From Acidimicrobiales bacterium (lineage in GTDB: Bacteria; Actinomycetota; Acidimicrobiia; Acidimicrobiales; RAAP-2), in contig JADGOG010000005.1 of NCBI GenBank assembly GCA_017883065.1, forward strand, positions 1 through 46,889: a stretch of DNA of 46,889 nucleotides. The letters are read 5' to 3'. The notes below the pieces were generated by a model that was not told the DNA's origin, did not search any database, and saw nothing but the letters and a program-made list of their open reading frames with translations. Numbering within the stretch: the stretch's first letter is position 1; each line of letters starts with the position of its first letter. The position numbers and the translations under genes are program-made. This document shows, piece after piece, positions 25,900 through 34,863 of this stretch.

Positions 25900-26739
25900 C
25901 TACGAGGTCGGCGAGTTGCGCTCGAAGATGATGCGCAGGCCGTGCAGGGTGAGCCAGGGCTCCACGTACTCGATCTCGTCGGAGTAGGGCGAGATCAGCT
26001 CGGAGAGACCGCCGGTGGCCACCACGGTGCACTCACCCAGCACGGCGGCGAACCGACGGCAGAGGCCGTCCACCTGGCCGGCGAAACCGTAGAGGGCGCC
26101 CGACTGGATGGACTCCACCGTCGACTTTCCGATCACACTGCGGGGCTCGATCAGCTCGACCCGGCGAAGGGCGGCGGCGTGGGCGAAGAGGGCGTCGAGG
26201 CTGATGGCCACCCCGGGGGTGATCGCACCACCCAGGTACTCGCCCGCCGGCGAGATGGCGTCGAACGTGGTGGCGGTGCCCAGGTCGACCACCACGCACG
26301 GCCCGCCGAACAGGTCGTAGGCGCCGACCGCATTGGCGATCCGGTCGGCCCCCACCTCCTTGGGGTTGTCGTAGAGGATGGGCATCCCGCTCTTCACCCC
26401 GGGCTCGAGCACCACCGAGGGCACGTCGAACCAGCGGATCACCATCTGGCGGAGACTGGCGGTGACCAACGGGACCGAGGAGGTCACCGCGATGCCCGAG
26501 ACGGCGTCATCGATGTCGAGCCCGTCGAGGTCGAGCAGTTGGGTGAGGAGGAGGGCGTGCTCGTCGGCGGTCCTCTCGGCCACCGTCGAGAGCCGCCAGT
26601 GGTGGGACAGGCCGCTCGGCTCGTTCCCGTCGCGGGGGCCGGTGTCGTTCCCTTCGGCCGAGGCCCCGCCGCCAGAGACGCTGTCGGAGAACAGTCCGAC
26701 CACCGTCTCGGTATTGCCCACATCGATGGCGAGCAGCAT
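25900..26739 (-). CDS. coaX: Type III pantothenate kinase CoaX
   Basis: A 279-residue enzyme that phosphorylates pantothenate, the first step to coenzyme A. The N-terminal phosphate loop is AIDVGNTETVVGLF (residues 4-17); GADRIANAVGAYDLFGG and VVDLGTATTFDAISPAGEYLGGAI hold the substrate and monovalent-cation sites. A stretch around residues 18-42 (rich in Gly, Ser, Asp) is an insertion compared with the usual length near 255. It is the last gene of the fol-pan-nad array, two nt after nadC, and uses the product of PanC encoded three genes upstream. Confidence 0.93.
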   Translation of the reverse strand: MLLAIDVGNTETVVGLFSDSVSGGGASAEGNDTGPRDGNEPSGLSHHWRLSTVAERTADEHALLLTQLLDLDGLDIDDAVSGIAVTSSVPLVTASLRQMVIRWFDVPSVVLEPGVKSGMPILYDNPKEVGADRIANAVGAYDLFGGPCVVVDLGTATTFDAISPAGEYLGGAITPGVAISLDALFAHAAALRRVELIEPRSVIGKSTVESIQSGALYGFAGQVDGLCRRFAAVLGECTVVATGGLSELISPYSDEIEYVEPWLTLHGLRIIFERNSPTS

Positions 26740-26741
26740 GG

Positions 26742-27656
26742 TCAGCCCATCCCGCCGGCGTCGGCCGGCAGATCGAATCCGAGGTCGAGCACGGGAGCGG
26801 AGTGGGTGAGCGCGCCCACCGAGATGAGGTCCGCACCGGCCGCCGCCATCAGGGGGGCCGTCGCCAGCGTCACCCCGCCGGACACCTCCACCAGCGCGTC
26901 GGACCCGGCTGCGGCGACCAGCGCCACGCACTCGGCCACCTGGTCGAGCCCCATGTTGTCCAGCATCACCACGGTGGCCCCGGCCGCCACCGCCTCGATC
27001 ACCTGGTCGGTCCGGTCGCACTCCACCTCGACCATCCGGCCCGGCCACAACCGCTTGGCCCGTTCCACCGCCTCGGTGATCGAGATCCCCCCGAGATGGT
27101 TGTCCTTGACCAGTACCGCCTCGGAGAGGCTGCCCCGGTGGTTGTGGCCGCCGCCGGCCCGCACCGCGGCCTTCTCCAGCGCTCGCAGTCCGGGGGTGGT
27201 CTTGCGGGTATCCAGGATCCGGGTGGACGGATTGGCCGCCCGGACCGCCTCGACGTACCTGCGGGTGAGCGTGGCCACCCCCGAGAGGTGACCGAGGAAG
27301 TTCAGCGTCGTGCGTTCGGCGGTCAGGATGGACCGCAAGGTGCCCGACACCGTGGCCACCACGTCGCCCGGGGACACCGCAGCACCGTCACCCGCCGCCC
27401 AGGTCACCTGCAACGACTGGTCGACCTGTTCGAAGGTGGCCAGAGCACACGCCCGTCCGGCGATCACCCCGGGCACACGGCTCACGATCCCCACCGTGGC
27501 CACGGTCGAGCCGGGTATGAGGGATGCGGTGAGGTCACCGAGGGGCAGGAGGTCCTCGGCGAGCGCCCGGCCCACGGCATCGGCCACCGCTCCGCCAGGA
27601 GGGTCGAGGGGGGGATCGCCGTCGATGGACACCTGGCGGTCGAGGGACGCGGTCAA
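26742..27656 (-). CDS. nadC: Quinolinate phosphoribosyltransferase NadC
   Basis: A 304-residue enzyme that makes nicotinate mononucleotide from quinolinate and PRPP. Hallmarks are ERTTLNFLGHLSGVAT, ILDTRKTTPGLRALEK, GGGHNHRGSLSEAVLVKDNH and the C-terminal ISVGALTHSAP. The TTG start at 27656 overlaps the nadB stop as TTGA, in the style of other junctions here; a GTG at 27632 is the main alternative and would give the more typical length. nadA, which makes quinolinate with NadB, is not in the window. Confidence 0.92.
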   Translation of the reverse strand: MTASLDRQVSIDGDPPLDPPGGAVADAVGRALAEDLLPLGDLTASLIPGSTVATVGIVSRVPGVIAGRACALATFEQVDQSLQVTWAAGDGAAVSPGDVVATVSGTLRSILTAERTTLNFLGHLSGVATLTRRYVEAVRAANPSTRILDTRKTTPGLRALEKAAVRAGGGHNHRGSLSEAVLVKDNHLGGISITEAVERAKRLWPGRMVEVECDRTDQVIEAVAAGATVVMLDNMGLDQVAECVALVAAAGSDALVEVSGGVTLATAPLMAAAGADLISVGALTHSAPVLDLGFDLPADAGGMG

Positions 27657-29404
27657 CGGTCGCTCGGCTCCGCGGCCGAAGGTCGACGCCCGTCCGGCGC
27701 CGATCCGACGGCGCTCCCCAGGACGGACACGCCGCCGACGGTGTGCACGATGCGCCGCCGCCACGCCTCCGACGCCTCGGGGTAGTCGCTGCGGGCGTGG
27801 GCCCCGCGGGTCTCGCACCGCAGGACCGCGGCAGACAGCAGGCTCCGGGCCGTCGTCACCAGGTTGGACAGCTCGCCGTGGGCTCGATCGACCGGCGTGG
27901 AACCGCCCAGGGCGTCCCCGATGGCATCGATGGCGACACCGGCCGTGGACAGCGTCCCGGCACTGCGCACGACGCCGGCACCCTCGATCATGTGGCGCTG
28001 GAGCAGCTCGCGCGTCTTGCTCACGTCGGACGACGAGACGACCGCGTCCGCAGGGCCGTCGGCGAGTGGGGCCGCCCACGGTGCGGCCCGGTCAGGGGCC
28101 ACCGGCTCGCGGTCGCTCTCGAGATAGGCGCCGAGCACCCCGGTCGGCGAGGGCCCCTCGTCCCCGGCCAGGATCGACTCGGCCAGACGGGCGCCGAACA
28201 CCATCCCCTCGAGCAGCGAGTTGGAGGCCAGACGGTTGGCTCCGTGGACGCCGGTGCAGGCCACTTCGCCGGCGGCCCACAGGCCGGGCAGCGCGGTCGC
28301 CCCGGACAGGTCGGTGATCACCCCGCCGGAGAGGTAGTGGGCGGCGGGGGCGATCGGCAACCAGTCGACCGACGGATCGAGACCGATGGCCCGGAGCGAG
28401 GTGGCGATGGTCGGGAACCGGGCGTCGAAGGACTCGAGCCCGGTGGCGTCCAGCCACAGGCTGTCCACCCCGTGTCGGCGCATGCGCTCGGCCATGGCCC
28501 GGCTCACCACGTCACGGGGGGCCAACTCGTCCACGAACCGGTCGCCGTGGTCGTCGCGAAGCAGGGCGCCGTGCCCACGGAGGGCTTCGGACAGAAGCGG
28601 TCGAGGCATGGCCGGATGATGGAGGGCGGTGGGGTGGAACTGCATGAACTCCACGTCAGCCACCGGGACCCCGGCCCGCAGGGCCATGGCCAGGCCGTCA
28701 GCGGTGGCCTCGGCCGGATTGGTGGTCACGGCGAAGAGCTGGCCGGCACCCCCGGTGGCCAGGACGGTGTGGTGGGCGCGCACCTCCACCGTCCGTCCCT
28801 CGGCGCTGAGTGCCCGCACGCCTCGGCACCGACCACCTTCGACGATCAGGTCGAGGGCGAACCACTCCTCGAGCACGGCGGCGGCACTGGACCTGGTGGC
28901 GCCGACCAGGGCCCGCTCCACCTCGGCGCCGGTGGCGGCCCCGCCGGCATGGACCACCCGCGCCGTGGAGTGACCGCCCTCACGGGCCAGGGCCAACGCC
29001 CCACCCGGCTGACGGTCGAACACCGCTCCCATGGCGATCAGCTCCTGCACTCGGGCGGGACCCTCGTCGACCAGCACTCGCACCGCGTCGGCATCACACA
29101 GTCCGGCACCGGCGGCCAGCGTGTCGGCCAGATGGAGGTCGGTGGAGTCCTCGTCGCCTCCGAGGACGGCGGCCACTCCCCCCTGGGCCCAACGGGTGGC
29201 CGACTGGGACAGCTCAGCCTTGGTCAGCACGCCGACGCGCAGGCCGGTCCCCAGCGCCGACCCACCGGCGCCCGAGTCGGCCAGAGGGGCGGCGAGCCGG
29301 ACGGCGGCGGACAGCCCCGCCACCCCGCTCCCCAACACGAGGACGTCGAGTGCGCCCGGGCCGGCGTCGGCGTCGGTCACGGCTGCACCGCTGGCCTCCG
29401 TCAC
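27653..29404 (-). CDS. nadB: L-aspartate oxidase NadB
   Basis: A 583-residue FAD enzyme that oxidises aspartate to iminoaspartate for NAD synthesis. It shows the FAD motif VLGSGVAGLSAAV (about 21-33), the active-site region EFMQFHPTAL, RDVVSRAMAERM and GVHGANRLASNSLLEG. It is somewhat longer than the usual 530-550, mainly at the C-terminus. The GTG at 29404 overlaps the panC stop as GTGA; longer upstream frames lie within panC. It precedes nadC with a TTGA overlap. Confidence 0.93.
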   Translation of the reverse strand: MTEASGAAVTDADAGPGALDVLVLGSGVAGLSAAVRLAAPLADSGAGGSALGTGLRVGVLTKAELSQSATRWAQGGVAAVLGGDEDSTDLHLADTLAAGAGLCDADAVRVLVDEGPARVQELIAMGAVFDRQPGGALALAREGGHSTARVVHAGGAATGAEVERALVGATRSSAAAVLEEWFALDLIVEGGRCRGVRALSAEGRTVEVRAHHTVLATGGAGQLFAVTTNPAEATADGLAMALRAGVPVADVEFMQFHPTALHHPAMPRPLLSEALRGHGALLRDDHGDRFVDELAPRDVVSRAMAERMRRHGVDSLWLDATGLESFDARFPTIATSLRAIGLDPSVDWLPIAPAAHYLSGGVITDLSGATALPGLWAAGEVACTGVHGANRLASNSLLEGMVFGARLAESILAGDEGPSPTGVLGAYLESDREPVAPDRAAPWAAPLADGPADAVVSSSDVSKTRELLQRHMIEGAGVVRSAGTLSTAGVAIDAIGDALGGSTPVDRAHGELSNLVTTARSLLSAAVLRCETRGAHARSDYPEASEAWRRRIVHTVGGVSVLGSAVGSAPDGRRPSAAEPSDR

Positions 29405-30387
29405 GACATGGTGCCGGCGGCCGACGCCATCTCCCGCCGCCCGGCGTCCACATGCCGGTGCGGACGCGGGTCGAGATTGTCGATGAGCCGGACGGGACCC
29501 ACGGTCGCGGCGGTCAGGAGTCGGAGGGGTCGCTCCGTGGCGCACGTGGTCGCCGGCTCGAGGTCGTCGGCGTGGACCACCACCGCGTAGTCCAGCGCCA
29601 CCGACGGTTCGGACGCCACCAACTCGGCCATCGCCCTCTCGACGGCGACGGGATCGTTCTCACCCTGCGCCATGAGCGCGGCCCCGGTCCGCAGGGCCCG
29701 GGAAAGGACCAGCGCGGCCTGACGCTCCGCTGACGAGAGCCGCACGTTCCGGCTGGAGAGGGCCAGGCCGGTGTCGTCGCGTACCGTCTCGCACCCGACC
29801 ACGTCGGTGGGGAGGGACCGGTCCTTGACCACCCGGCGGACGACGGCCAGTTGCTGAAAGTCCTTCTCGCCGAAGTAGGCCCGGCAGGGACCCGCGATCT
29901 CCAACAGCTTGACCACCACGGTGGCCACGCCGTCGAAGTGGCCGGGCCGGGACGCCCCTTCCCACCGCGCCCCGAGGTCGGGCACCGAGACCGTGGCCTG
30001 CGCGCCACCCTGCAGGTCGGGGTACATCTCCCCGACGCTGGGGGCGAAGACCATCTGGCCTCCGGCTGCGGCCACCGTGGCCAGATCGGATTCGAGGGTC
30101 CGGGGGTAGTTGGCCAGATCGGAGGGGTCGCCGAACTGGGTGGGGTTGACGAAGATGGAGACCGCCACCACGTCGCACTCGTCGGCGGCCTGGCGGATCA
30201 GGGATGCGTGTCCGGCGTGCAGGGCCCCCATGGTGGGCACCACACCGACGGTGCGACCGTTGCGTCGGACCGCGTCCAGGGCGGCCGAGTAGCCGGCCAC
30301 CGTGTCGAAGATCGGTATCCCAAGGCTCCGGGACAGTGGCCGGGGCAGGGACCGGGGGTCGGCGACCTCGGCGAAGACCGTGGTCAC
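29401..30387 (-). CDS. panC: Pantothenate synthetase PanC
   Basis: A 328-residue ligase that joins pantoate and beta-alanine. The nucleotidyl-transferase motif is PTMGALHAGHASL (about residues 51-63); IFVNPTQFG, FGEKDFQQL and LALSSRN follow in the expected order. The N-terminus is about 25 residues longer than usual. The GTG start overlaps the stop of the Rossmann/DUF2520 gene, and its own stop overlaps nadB, so translation is probably coupled through all three. panB and panD are not seen. Confidence 0.94.
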   Translation of the reverse strand: MTTVFAEVADPRSLPRPLSRSLGIPIFDTVAGYSAALDAVRRNGRTVGVVPTMGALHAGHASLIRQAADECDVVAVSIFVNPTQFGDPSDLANYPRTLESDLATVAAAGGQMVFAPSVGEMYPDLQGGAQATVSVPDLGARWEGASRPGHFDGVATVVVKLLEIAGPCRAYFGEKDFQQLAVVRRVVKDRSLPTDVVGCETVRDDTGLALSSRNVRLSSAERQAALVLSRALRTGAALMAQGENDPVAVERAMAELVASEPSVALDYAVVVHADDLEPATTCATERPLRLLTAATVGPVRLIDNLDPRPHRHVDAGRREMASAAGTMS

Positions 30388-31172
30388 GCCACCTGCTCCT
30401 GATCGGCGACCGCTTCGGTCGCTGCCGCGTGGGCCGCGGCGTGGGCGTCCACCGACAGCCGGCGGGCGAGTCCCACCATGGCGTCGTAGGCAGCCAATTC
30501 GGTGCGGTGACCGGCCATGCCGGCCAGAGCCTCCCGGTGACGCTCGACCGTCTCCCAGTCCCCACGGGCAGCCGGGCCGGTGAGGGCGCGACGTGGGCTG
30601 AGAGCAAAGGCATCGTCAGAGGCCGCCCGCACCAGTCCGGCGAACGCCTCGAGCGGCAGTCCGGCAGAGGCGGCCACCCGCTCCACTTGGCCGATGAGGG
30701 CGACCAGGTGATTGGCGGCGATGGTGGCGGCAGCGTGGTAGGTGCTCCGGTGCTCGTCGTCGACCACCAGTGGCGTCCCGCCCAGTGCGGCGGCGAGCGT
30801 GCGGGTCATCGGGTCGCCGGCCACCGCGAAGGTGATCCCCGAACGCAGCCGTTCGGCTCCCAGTTCCGGCGTGGGCAGCGGTACCAGCGGATGGAGCGAG
30901 CCGCGTCGCGGGTGGGTGGCCAGCACGCCGAGCCCGAGCGAGCCGGACAGGTGGATGACCACGGTGGACTCGTCCGGGTGGACCCGCGATGCCACCTGCT
31001 CCACCTGGTCGTCCGGGGTGGCGATGATCAGGAGATCGACCCCGTCGCACGCACCGGCAACGCTGTCGCCGCGTCCGAGCGCGCCCTTGGATTCGTAGCC
31101 CCCGGCGGCGTCGAGCGCCGCCATCAACGACCGGCCGGCTCGGCCGGGCCCGATAATGCGGAATGTGGTCAC
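30384..31172 (-). CDS. Rossmann-like and DUF2520 domain protein
   Basis: A 262-residue NAD(P)-binding protein with the motif IIGPGRAGRSLMAALDAAG (residues 6-24), a second conserved strand LLIIATPDDQVEQVA, and a C-terminal helical DUF2520 domain starting near THRR/LHPLVPLP. The architecture resembles ketopantoate and pyrroline-carboxylate reductases. Its place directly before panC, with a GTGA overlap, suggests the missing ketopantoate reductase step; this is inference, since canonical PanE motifs are not visible. GTG at 31172 has AAGGGG upstream. Confidence 0.75.
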   Translation of the reverse strand: MTTFRIIGPGRAGRSLMAALDAAGGYESKGALGRGDSVAGACDGVDLLIIATPDDQVEQVASRVHPDESTVVIHLSGSLGLGVLATHPRRGSLHPLVPLPTPELGAERLRSGITFAVAGDPMTRTLAAALGGTPLVVDDEHRSTYHAAATIAANHLVALIGQVERVAASAGLPLEAFAGLVRAASDDAFALSPRRALTGPAARGDWETVERHREALAGMAGHRTELAAYDAMVGLARRLSVDAHAAAHAAATEAVADQEQVA

Positions 31173-31241
31173 AAGACCCCTTTTTCTGCGTTCCAGCCCC
31201 GCAAGGGTGCCGTTCGCATCGAAGAATTCTGGTGCTTCAGT

Positions 31242-31742
31242 TCACAGTGTACCCACGACCTCGACGTCGCCACCAGCGTCGATCAGCGAGGCCTCCGGCA
31301 CCAGGTCAGGGGCGAGTTCGGCCAGGGGGGCGAGGACGAACATCCTCTCCCGCCAGCGGGGATGGGGAACGGTCAGCTCCGGGTCGTCGAGCGCCACTCC
31401 GTCGATCCACAGGACATCGACATCCAACGTGCGGGGCCCCCACTGGACGGTGCGCACCCGGCCGGCGGCGGCCTCGAGGCGCCGGCACTCCTCGAGGAGC
31501 CGGTAGGGGTCGGTTCCCGCCGGAACCGCCAGCTCGACCACCAGATTGAGATACGGGCCCTGATCGTCCGGGCCGCCCACCGGCTCGGTCTCGTAGACCC
31601 GGGACACGGCGGTCACCGGTGTGCGCCCGCCGGCCCGCAGCTGGTCGACAGCCCGACGCAGATGGGCCCAGCGGTCACCGAGGTTGGAGCCGAGGCCCAG
31701 AAAGGCACGGGTGGTCGGCGACCTCTCCACCGGCGCCGTCAC
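31242..31742 (-). CDS. folK: 6-hydroxymethyl-7,8-dihydropterin pyrophosphokinase FolK
   Basis: A 166-residue enzyme that activates the pterin for condensation by FolP. FLGLGSNLGDR (about 14-24), the substrate region VYETEPVGGPDDQGPYLN and the metal/ATP signature GPRTLDVDVLW are all clear. The GTG start overlaps the folB stop as GTGA. FolB, FolP and FolE are encoded in the same run, so most of the dihydropteroate branch is present. Confidence 0.94.
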   Translation of the reverse strand: MTAPVERSPTTRAFLGLGSNLGDRWAHLRRAVDQLRAGGRTPVTAVSRVYETEPVGGPDDQGPYLNLVVELAVPAGTDPYRLLEECRRLEAAAGRVRTVQWGPRTLDVDVLWIDGVALDDPELTVPHPRWRERMFVLAPLAELAPDLVPEASLIDAGGDVEVVGTL

Positions 31743-32140
31743 TGGTACCGAGTGATCGACACTCCGACGGTGGCGATGTCCACGGCCAACGGGGGCTGCA
31801 GCTTGCGGACCCCGACGGTCACCGCGGTGATCCGCAGGTCGGACGCCAGCGTGGCCTCGGCGATGGCCCCGGCCAAGGCCTCGAGCAGCTCGTACGAGGT
31901 GGCCCCGGCCACGATGCCGGCCGCCGTGTCGGCCACGCCGCCGTAGTCGACCGTGTCGGCCAGTCGGTCACTGCCGGCGGCCATGGCCAGGTCGACAGCC
32001 AGGTCGAGATCGATCTCGAAGGGCTGGTCCCTGCTCTTCTCCTCGGGCAGGACCCCGTGGGTACCGAGGACCCGAAGGCCCCGCAGTTGGATGCGGTCCC
32101 CCCCGCTCCCGCCGGCCACGGACTCGACAGTCGGCGACAT
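31739..32140 (-). CDS. folB: Dihydroneopterin aldolase FolB
   Basis: A 133-residue aldolase that cleaves dihydroneopterin to hydroxymethyl-dihydropterin. Typical marks are LRGLRVLGTHGVLPEEK (about 19-35), TVDYGGVAD, SYELLEALA with its active-site Glu, and the late KLQPPL. It has a short extra N-terminal stretch of 15 residues. ATG at 32140 lies 14 nt after the stop of the phosphatase-like gene; folK overlaps its end. Confidence 0.93.
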   Translation of the reverse strand: MSPTVESVAGGSGGDRIQLRGLRVLGTHGVLPEEKSRDQPFEIDLDLAVDLAMAAGSDRLADTVDYGGVADTAAGIVAGATSYELLEALAGAIAEATLASDLRITAVTVGVRKLQPPLAVDIATVGVSITRYQ

Positions 32141-32154
32141 CCCGGGCCGGGCCG

Positions 32155-32718
32155 TCAGGCCCCGGTGGTGCCGGTGTCGCCCGCATCGCCGGTGTCGCCG
32201 GGGGCGGGGGGCACTGACTCCGGCTCCAACTGGCCGGCCATGGCCACCAGCTCGCGCCCGCTCGGTCCCATGGGATGGCCGGTCATGTGCTCGAGGACGG
32301 TGATGGCCTGGGGCCCGCTGGGCAACCGCCCCGACCACAACAGGTACCCGGCCACCACACCGGTTACCCGGTCACCGAGCTCCTCCTGGTGGATCAGGAT
32401 CCGCTCGCCGCCGGTCAGGCGCCCGTGCATGTCCCGGAAGAGATCGGCCAGCATCGGGCGGGCATCGCCCGACTGCGGCAGGGGAAAGTGCACGCTGGCC
32501 AGGGACTTCTCCTCGTAGGCCTGGAGGTTGTGGGACGAGGGCAGCAGTGAGTACACCCGGGTGAAGCCCTGGACCTGCAGCCAGATGATCTCCTCCTGGC
32601 GGCGCACCTTGCGGTGGTTGGGGGCGAAGCCGCCCGGTCGCTCGCTCATGGCCAGTCGGTCCTTGATCACCCAGGTGAAATTGCGAGGGGGGATCCCCGC
32701 GGCCCATTTCCCCTTCAC
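32155..32718 (-). CDS. DUSP23-like phosphatase fold with catalytic Cys replaced (likely pseudophosphatase)
   Basis: A 187-residue protein whose first 125 residues follow the pattern of atypical dual-specificity phosphatases. NFTWVIKDRLAMSERPG (13-29) matches the NFSWV...LAG opening, LQVQGFTRVYSLLP (48-61) the next helix-strand, FPLPQSGD (78-85) the general-acid loop, and LIHQEELGDRVTGVVAGYLL (109-127) the P-loop. In active enzymes that loop is HCx5R; here His110 and Arg117 are kept but Cys is Gln111. A standard phosphocysteine mechanism is impossible. The C-terminal 30 residues are low-complexity. GTG at 32718 follows GGAGG. It sits between folP and folB in a folate operon; function unknown. 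Confidence 0.7.
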   Translation of the reverse strand: MKGKWAAGIPPRNFTWVIKDRLAMSERPGGFAPNHRKVRRQEEIIWLQVQGFTRVYSLLPSSHNLQAYEEKSLASVHFPLPQSGDARPMLADLFRDMHGRLTGGERILIHQEELGDRVTGVVAGYLLWSGRLPSGPQAITVLEHMTGHPMGPSGRELVAMAGQLEPESVPPAPGDTGDAGDTGTTGA

Positions 32719-32758
32719 TGTCCGTCCTCCACTCGTTCTCCACTCATCGGTTCCGACC

Positions 32759-33613
32759 TCACTGGCTGGCGCCCTCGGGGCGGGTGGTCGGCCGCACGGG
32801 ACCGTCTGCCGTTCTGGTCGACAGCGGCCCGACCAGGGCGGCGGCCTGCACGGTCGCCGCCACATCGTGGACCCTCACCATCCGGGCACCCTGGACCATG
32901 GCCCAGGTGGCCGTGGCCAGCGAGGCGGGCAGCCGTTGGCCCACCGGCGTGGCGGTGCCATCGGCCAACGGGGCGATTGTGCCGAGGAAGGACTTGCGGC
33001 TGGTGCCCACCAGCACCGGGAACCCTCTGGCCACCAACGCATCAAGGCCGGCCAACAGGTCGAGGTTGTGGTCGGCGGTCTTCCCGAAGCCGATCCCCGG
33101 ATCGATCCAGACGTCGTCGACCCCGGCGGAGCGGGCCTGCCCCGCCCGTTCGACCAGGAAGGCCGAGACTTCGTCGACCACATCGTCGTAGCGGGGATCG
33201 CGCTGCATGGTCAGTGCGGTGCCCTGCCGGTGCATGGCCACCCACCCCACCCCGCGGTCCGCCGCCACCGGCCACAGCGAAGCGGAGACATCGTTGATCA
33301 GGGTGGCGCCGGCGTCGACCGCGGCCTCGGCCACCGCGCGTTTGGTGGTGTCGATGGACACCCGCACCTCGCCGGCCAGCGCCTCGATCACCGGGATGAC
33401 CCGCCGGAGCTCCTCGTCGGCTCCCACCGGCCCGGCCCCGGGGCGGGTCGATTCACCGCCCACGTCGATGATGTCGGCGCCCTCGGTGATCATCTCGTGC
33501 CCTCTCGTGATGGCCTGTGTCCCTTCGAACCAGGCACCTCCGTCGGAGAACGAGTCCGGGGTCACATTGAGGATGCCCATCACCAGGGGACGGTCGGTCG
33601 TCAGGGTGGGCAT
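32759..33613 (-). CDS. folP: Dihydropteroate synthase FolP
   Basis: A 284-residue TIM-barrel enzyme, the sulfonamide target, that condenses the pterin diphosphate with p-aminobenzoate. GILNVTPDSFSDGG (13-26), IIDVGGESTRPGA (48-60), INDVSA and the late IDPGIGFGKT and LVGTSRKSFLG motifs are present, as is VRVHDV near the end. ATG at 33613. It lies 54 nt after folE and 40 nt before the phosphatase-like gene. Confidence 0.95.
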   Translation of the reverse strand: MPTLTTDRPLVMGILNVTPDSFSDGGAWFEGTQAITRGHEMITEGADIIDVGGESTRPGAGPVGADEELRRVIPVIEALAGEVRVSIDTTKRAVAEAAVDAGATLINDVSASLWPVAADRGVGWVAMHRQGTALTMQRDPRYDDVVDEVSAFLVERAGQARSAGVDDVWIDPGIGFGKTADHNLDLLAGLDALVARGFPVLVGTSRKSFLGTIAPLADGTATPVGQRLPASLATATWAMVQGARMVRVHDVAATVQAAALVGPLSTRTADGPVRPTTRPEGASQ

Positions 33614-33667
33614 GACGACACAGAGTAAACCAGCCCACCGGGGCCCGCGACCGGCCCCGGCGACCGA

Positions 33668-34237
33668 TCAGCGGCCGCGAACGAACTGCATGGCCTCGGA
33701 ACGGGTGGACGAGTCGCTCCGGAACAACCCCCGGACCGCCGAGGTGACCGTCGAGGTCCCCGACTTCTTCACCCCGCGCATCGACATGCACAGGTGCTCG
33801 GCCTCCACCACCACCAGGACACCCTTGGGATCGAGCGCTTCTTCGATGGCATCGGCGATCTCGGTGGTCATCCGCTCCTGGACCTGGAGGCGCTTGGCAT
33901 AGCCGTCGACCAGCCGGGCCAGCTTGGAGAGCCCGGTGATCCGCCCGTCGTCACCGGGGATATAGGCCACGTGGGCCTGGCCGATGAAGGGGATCATGTG
34001 GTGTTCGCACAGGGAGGCGAAGGGGATGTCCCGGACCATGACCATCTCGTCGTGGTGTGCCTCGAACGTGATGTCGAGATGGACGGCTGGATGCTCCCCG
34101 AATCCCGAGAAGAGCTCCTCGTACATCTTGGCCACCCGGTGCGGGGTCTTCACCAGCCCGTCCCGTGCGGGGTCCTCGCCGATGGCCTCGAGGATCTCGT
34201 TGACGGCCCGCTCGATGCGGGCCGTGTCGACGGTCAT
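33668..34237 (-). CDS. folE: GTP cyclohydrolase I FolE
   Basis: A 189-residue type I enzyme that opens GTP to dihydroneopterin triphosphate, the first folate step. Zinc ligands are visible in [12 protein letters not shown] and in [13 protein letters not shown] (Cys, His, Cys); [23 protein letters not shown] is the conserved core helix. Length is typical. It begins 15 nt after the hpt stop with an ATG. In many actinobacteria ftsH stands between these two genes; here there is no room for it. Confidence 0.95.
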   Translation of the reverse strand: MTVDTARIERAVNEILEAIGEDPARDGLVKTPHRVAKMYEELFSGFGEHPAVHLDITFEAHHDEMVMVRDIPFASLCEHHMIPFIGQAHVAYIPGDDGRITGLSKLARLVDGYAKRLQVQERMTTEIADAIEEALDPKGVLVVVEAEHLCMSMRGVKKSGTSTVTSAVRGLFRSDSSTRSEAMQFVRGR

Positions 34238-34252
34238 CAGGTGCTCACGTTC

Positions 34253-34834
34253 CTAGGACGAGGGCCCGGCGTAGGCATGGATGGCCTCGAGGTTGCGCAG
34301 GCGCTCGTCGACATCAAGGCCATATCCCACCACGAAATCGGGAGGGATGTGAAAACCGACGTAGCGAAGGTCCAGCTCGGTGCGTTGCTGCCCGTCCTTG
34401 ACCAGCAGGGCACAGACCTCGAGGCTGGCCGGTTCACGGGCCAGCAGGTAGCGCTGCAGGTAGTTGAGAGTCAGGCCGCTGTCGACGATGTCCTCGACCA
34501 CCAGGACGTGGCGGCCGGCCAGGTCGACGTCGAGGTCCTTCACGATCCGGACCACCCCGGAGGTGCGGGTGGCGCTGCCGTAGGAGGACACCGCCATGAA
34601 GTCCACCTCCACCGGGAGCGAGATGGCCCGGGACAGGTCGCTCATGAACATGAACGCGCCCTTCAGCACGCCCACCAACAGCGGCGGACGGCCGGCATAG
34701 TCGGCGGAGATCCGGGCCCCGAGCTCGGCGATCCGGGCCTGCAGGTCCACGGAGGACACGATCACCGGGCCGACCTCGGGTGCGAGGTCGAGGCGATCAG
34801 CGGTCTCGGCCGCTCCCTCCGATTCCCTGATCAC
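34253..34834 (-). CDS. hpt: Hypoxanthine phosphoribosyltransferase
   Basis: A 193-residue purine-salvage enzyme. The PRPP-binding motif is LVVEDIVDSGLTLNYL (about residues 115-130). LVGVLKGAFMFMSDL (about 60-74) and the late VGYGLDVDERLRNL loop are also typical. GTG at 34834 is chosen as the first reasonable start after the tilS stop, although its ribosome binding site is weak and about 20 residues precede the usual start. tilS is upstream by 29 nt, the common actinobacterial tilS-hpt order. Confidence 0.93.
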   Translation of the reverse strand: MIRESEGAAETADRLDLAPEVGPVIVSSVDLQARIAELGARISADYAGRPPLLVGVLKGAFMFMSDLSRAISLPVEVDFMAVSSYGSATRTSGVVRIVKDLDVDLAGRHVLVVEDIVDSGLTLNYLQRYLLAREPASLEVCALLVKDGQQRTELDLRYVGFHIPPDFVVGYGLDVDERLRNLEAIHAYAGPSS

Positions 34835-34863
34835 GGCCTGACTGTACCGGAGTGCGGATGGGG

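Noticed and set aside
27743-29590. 615-codon plus-strand frame opposite nadB
   Set aside because: Shadow of nadB; low-complexity Gly/His/Gln composition.
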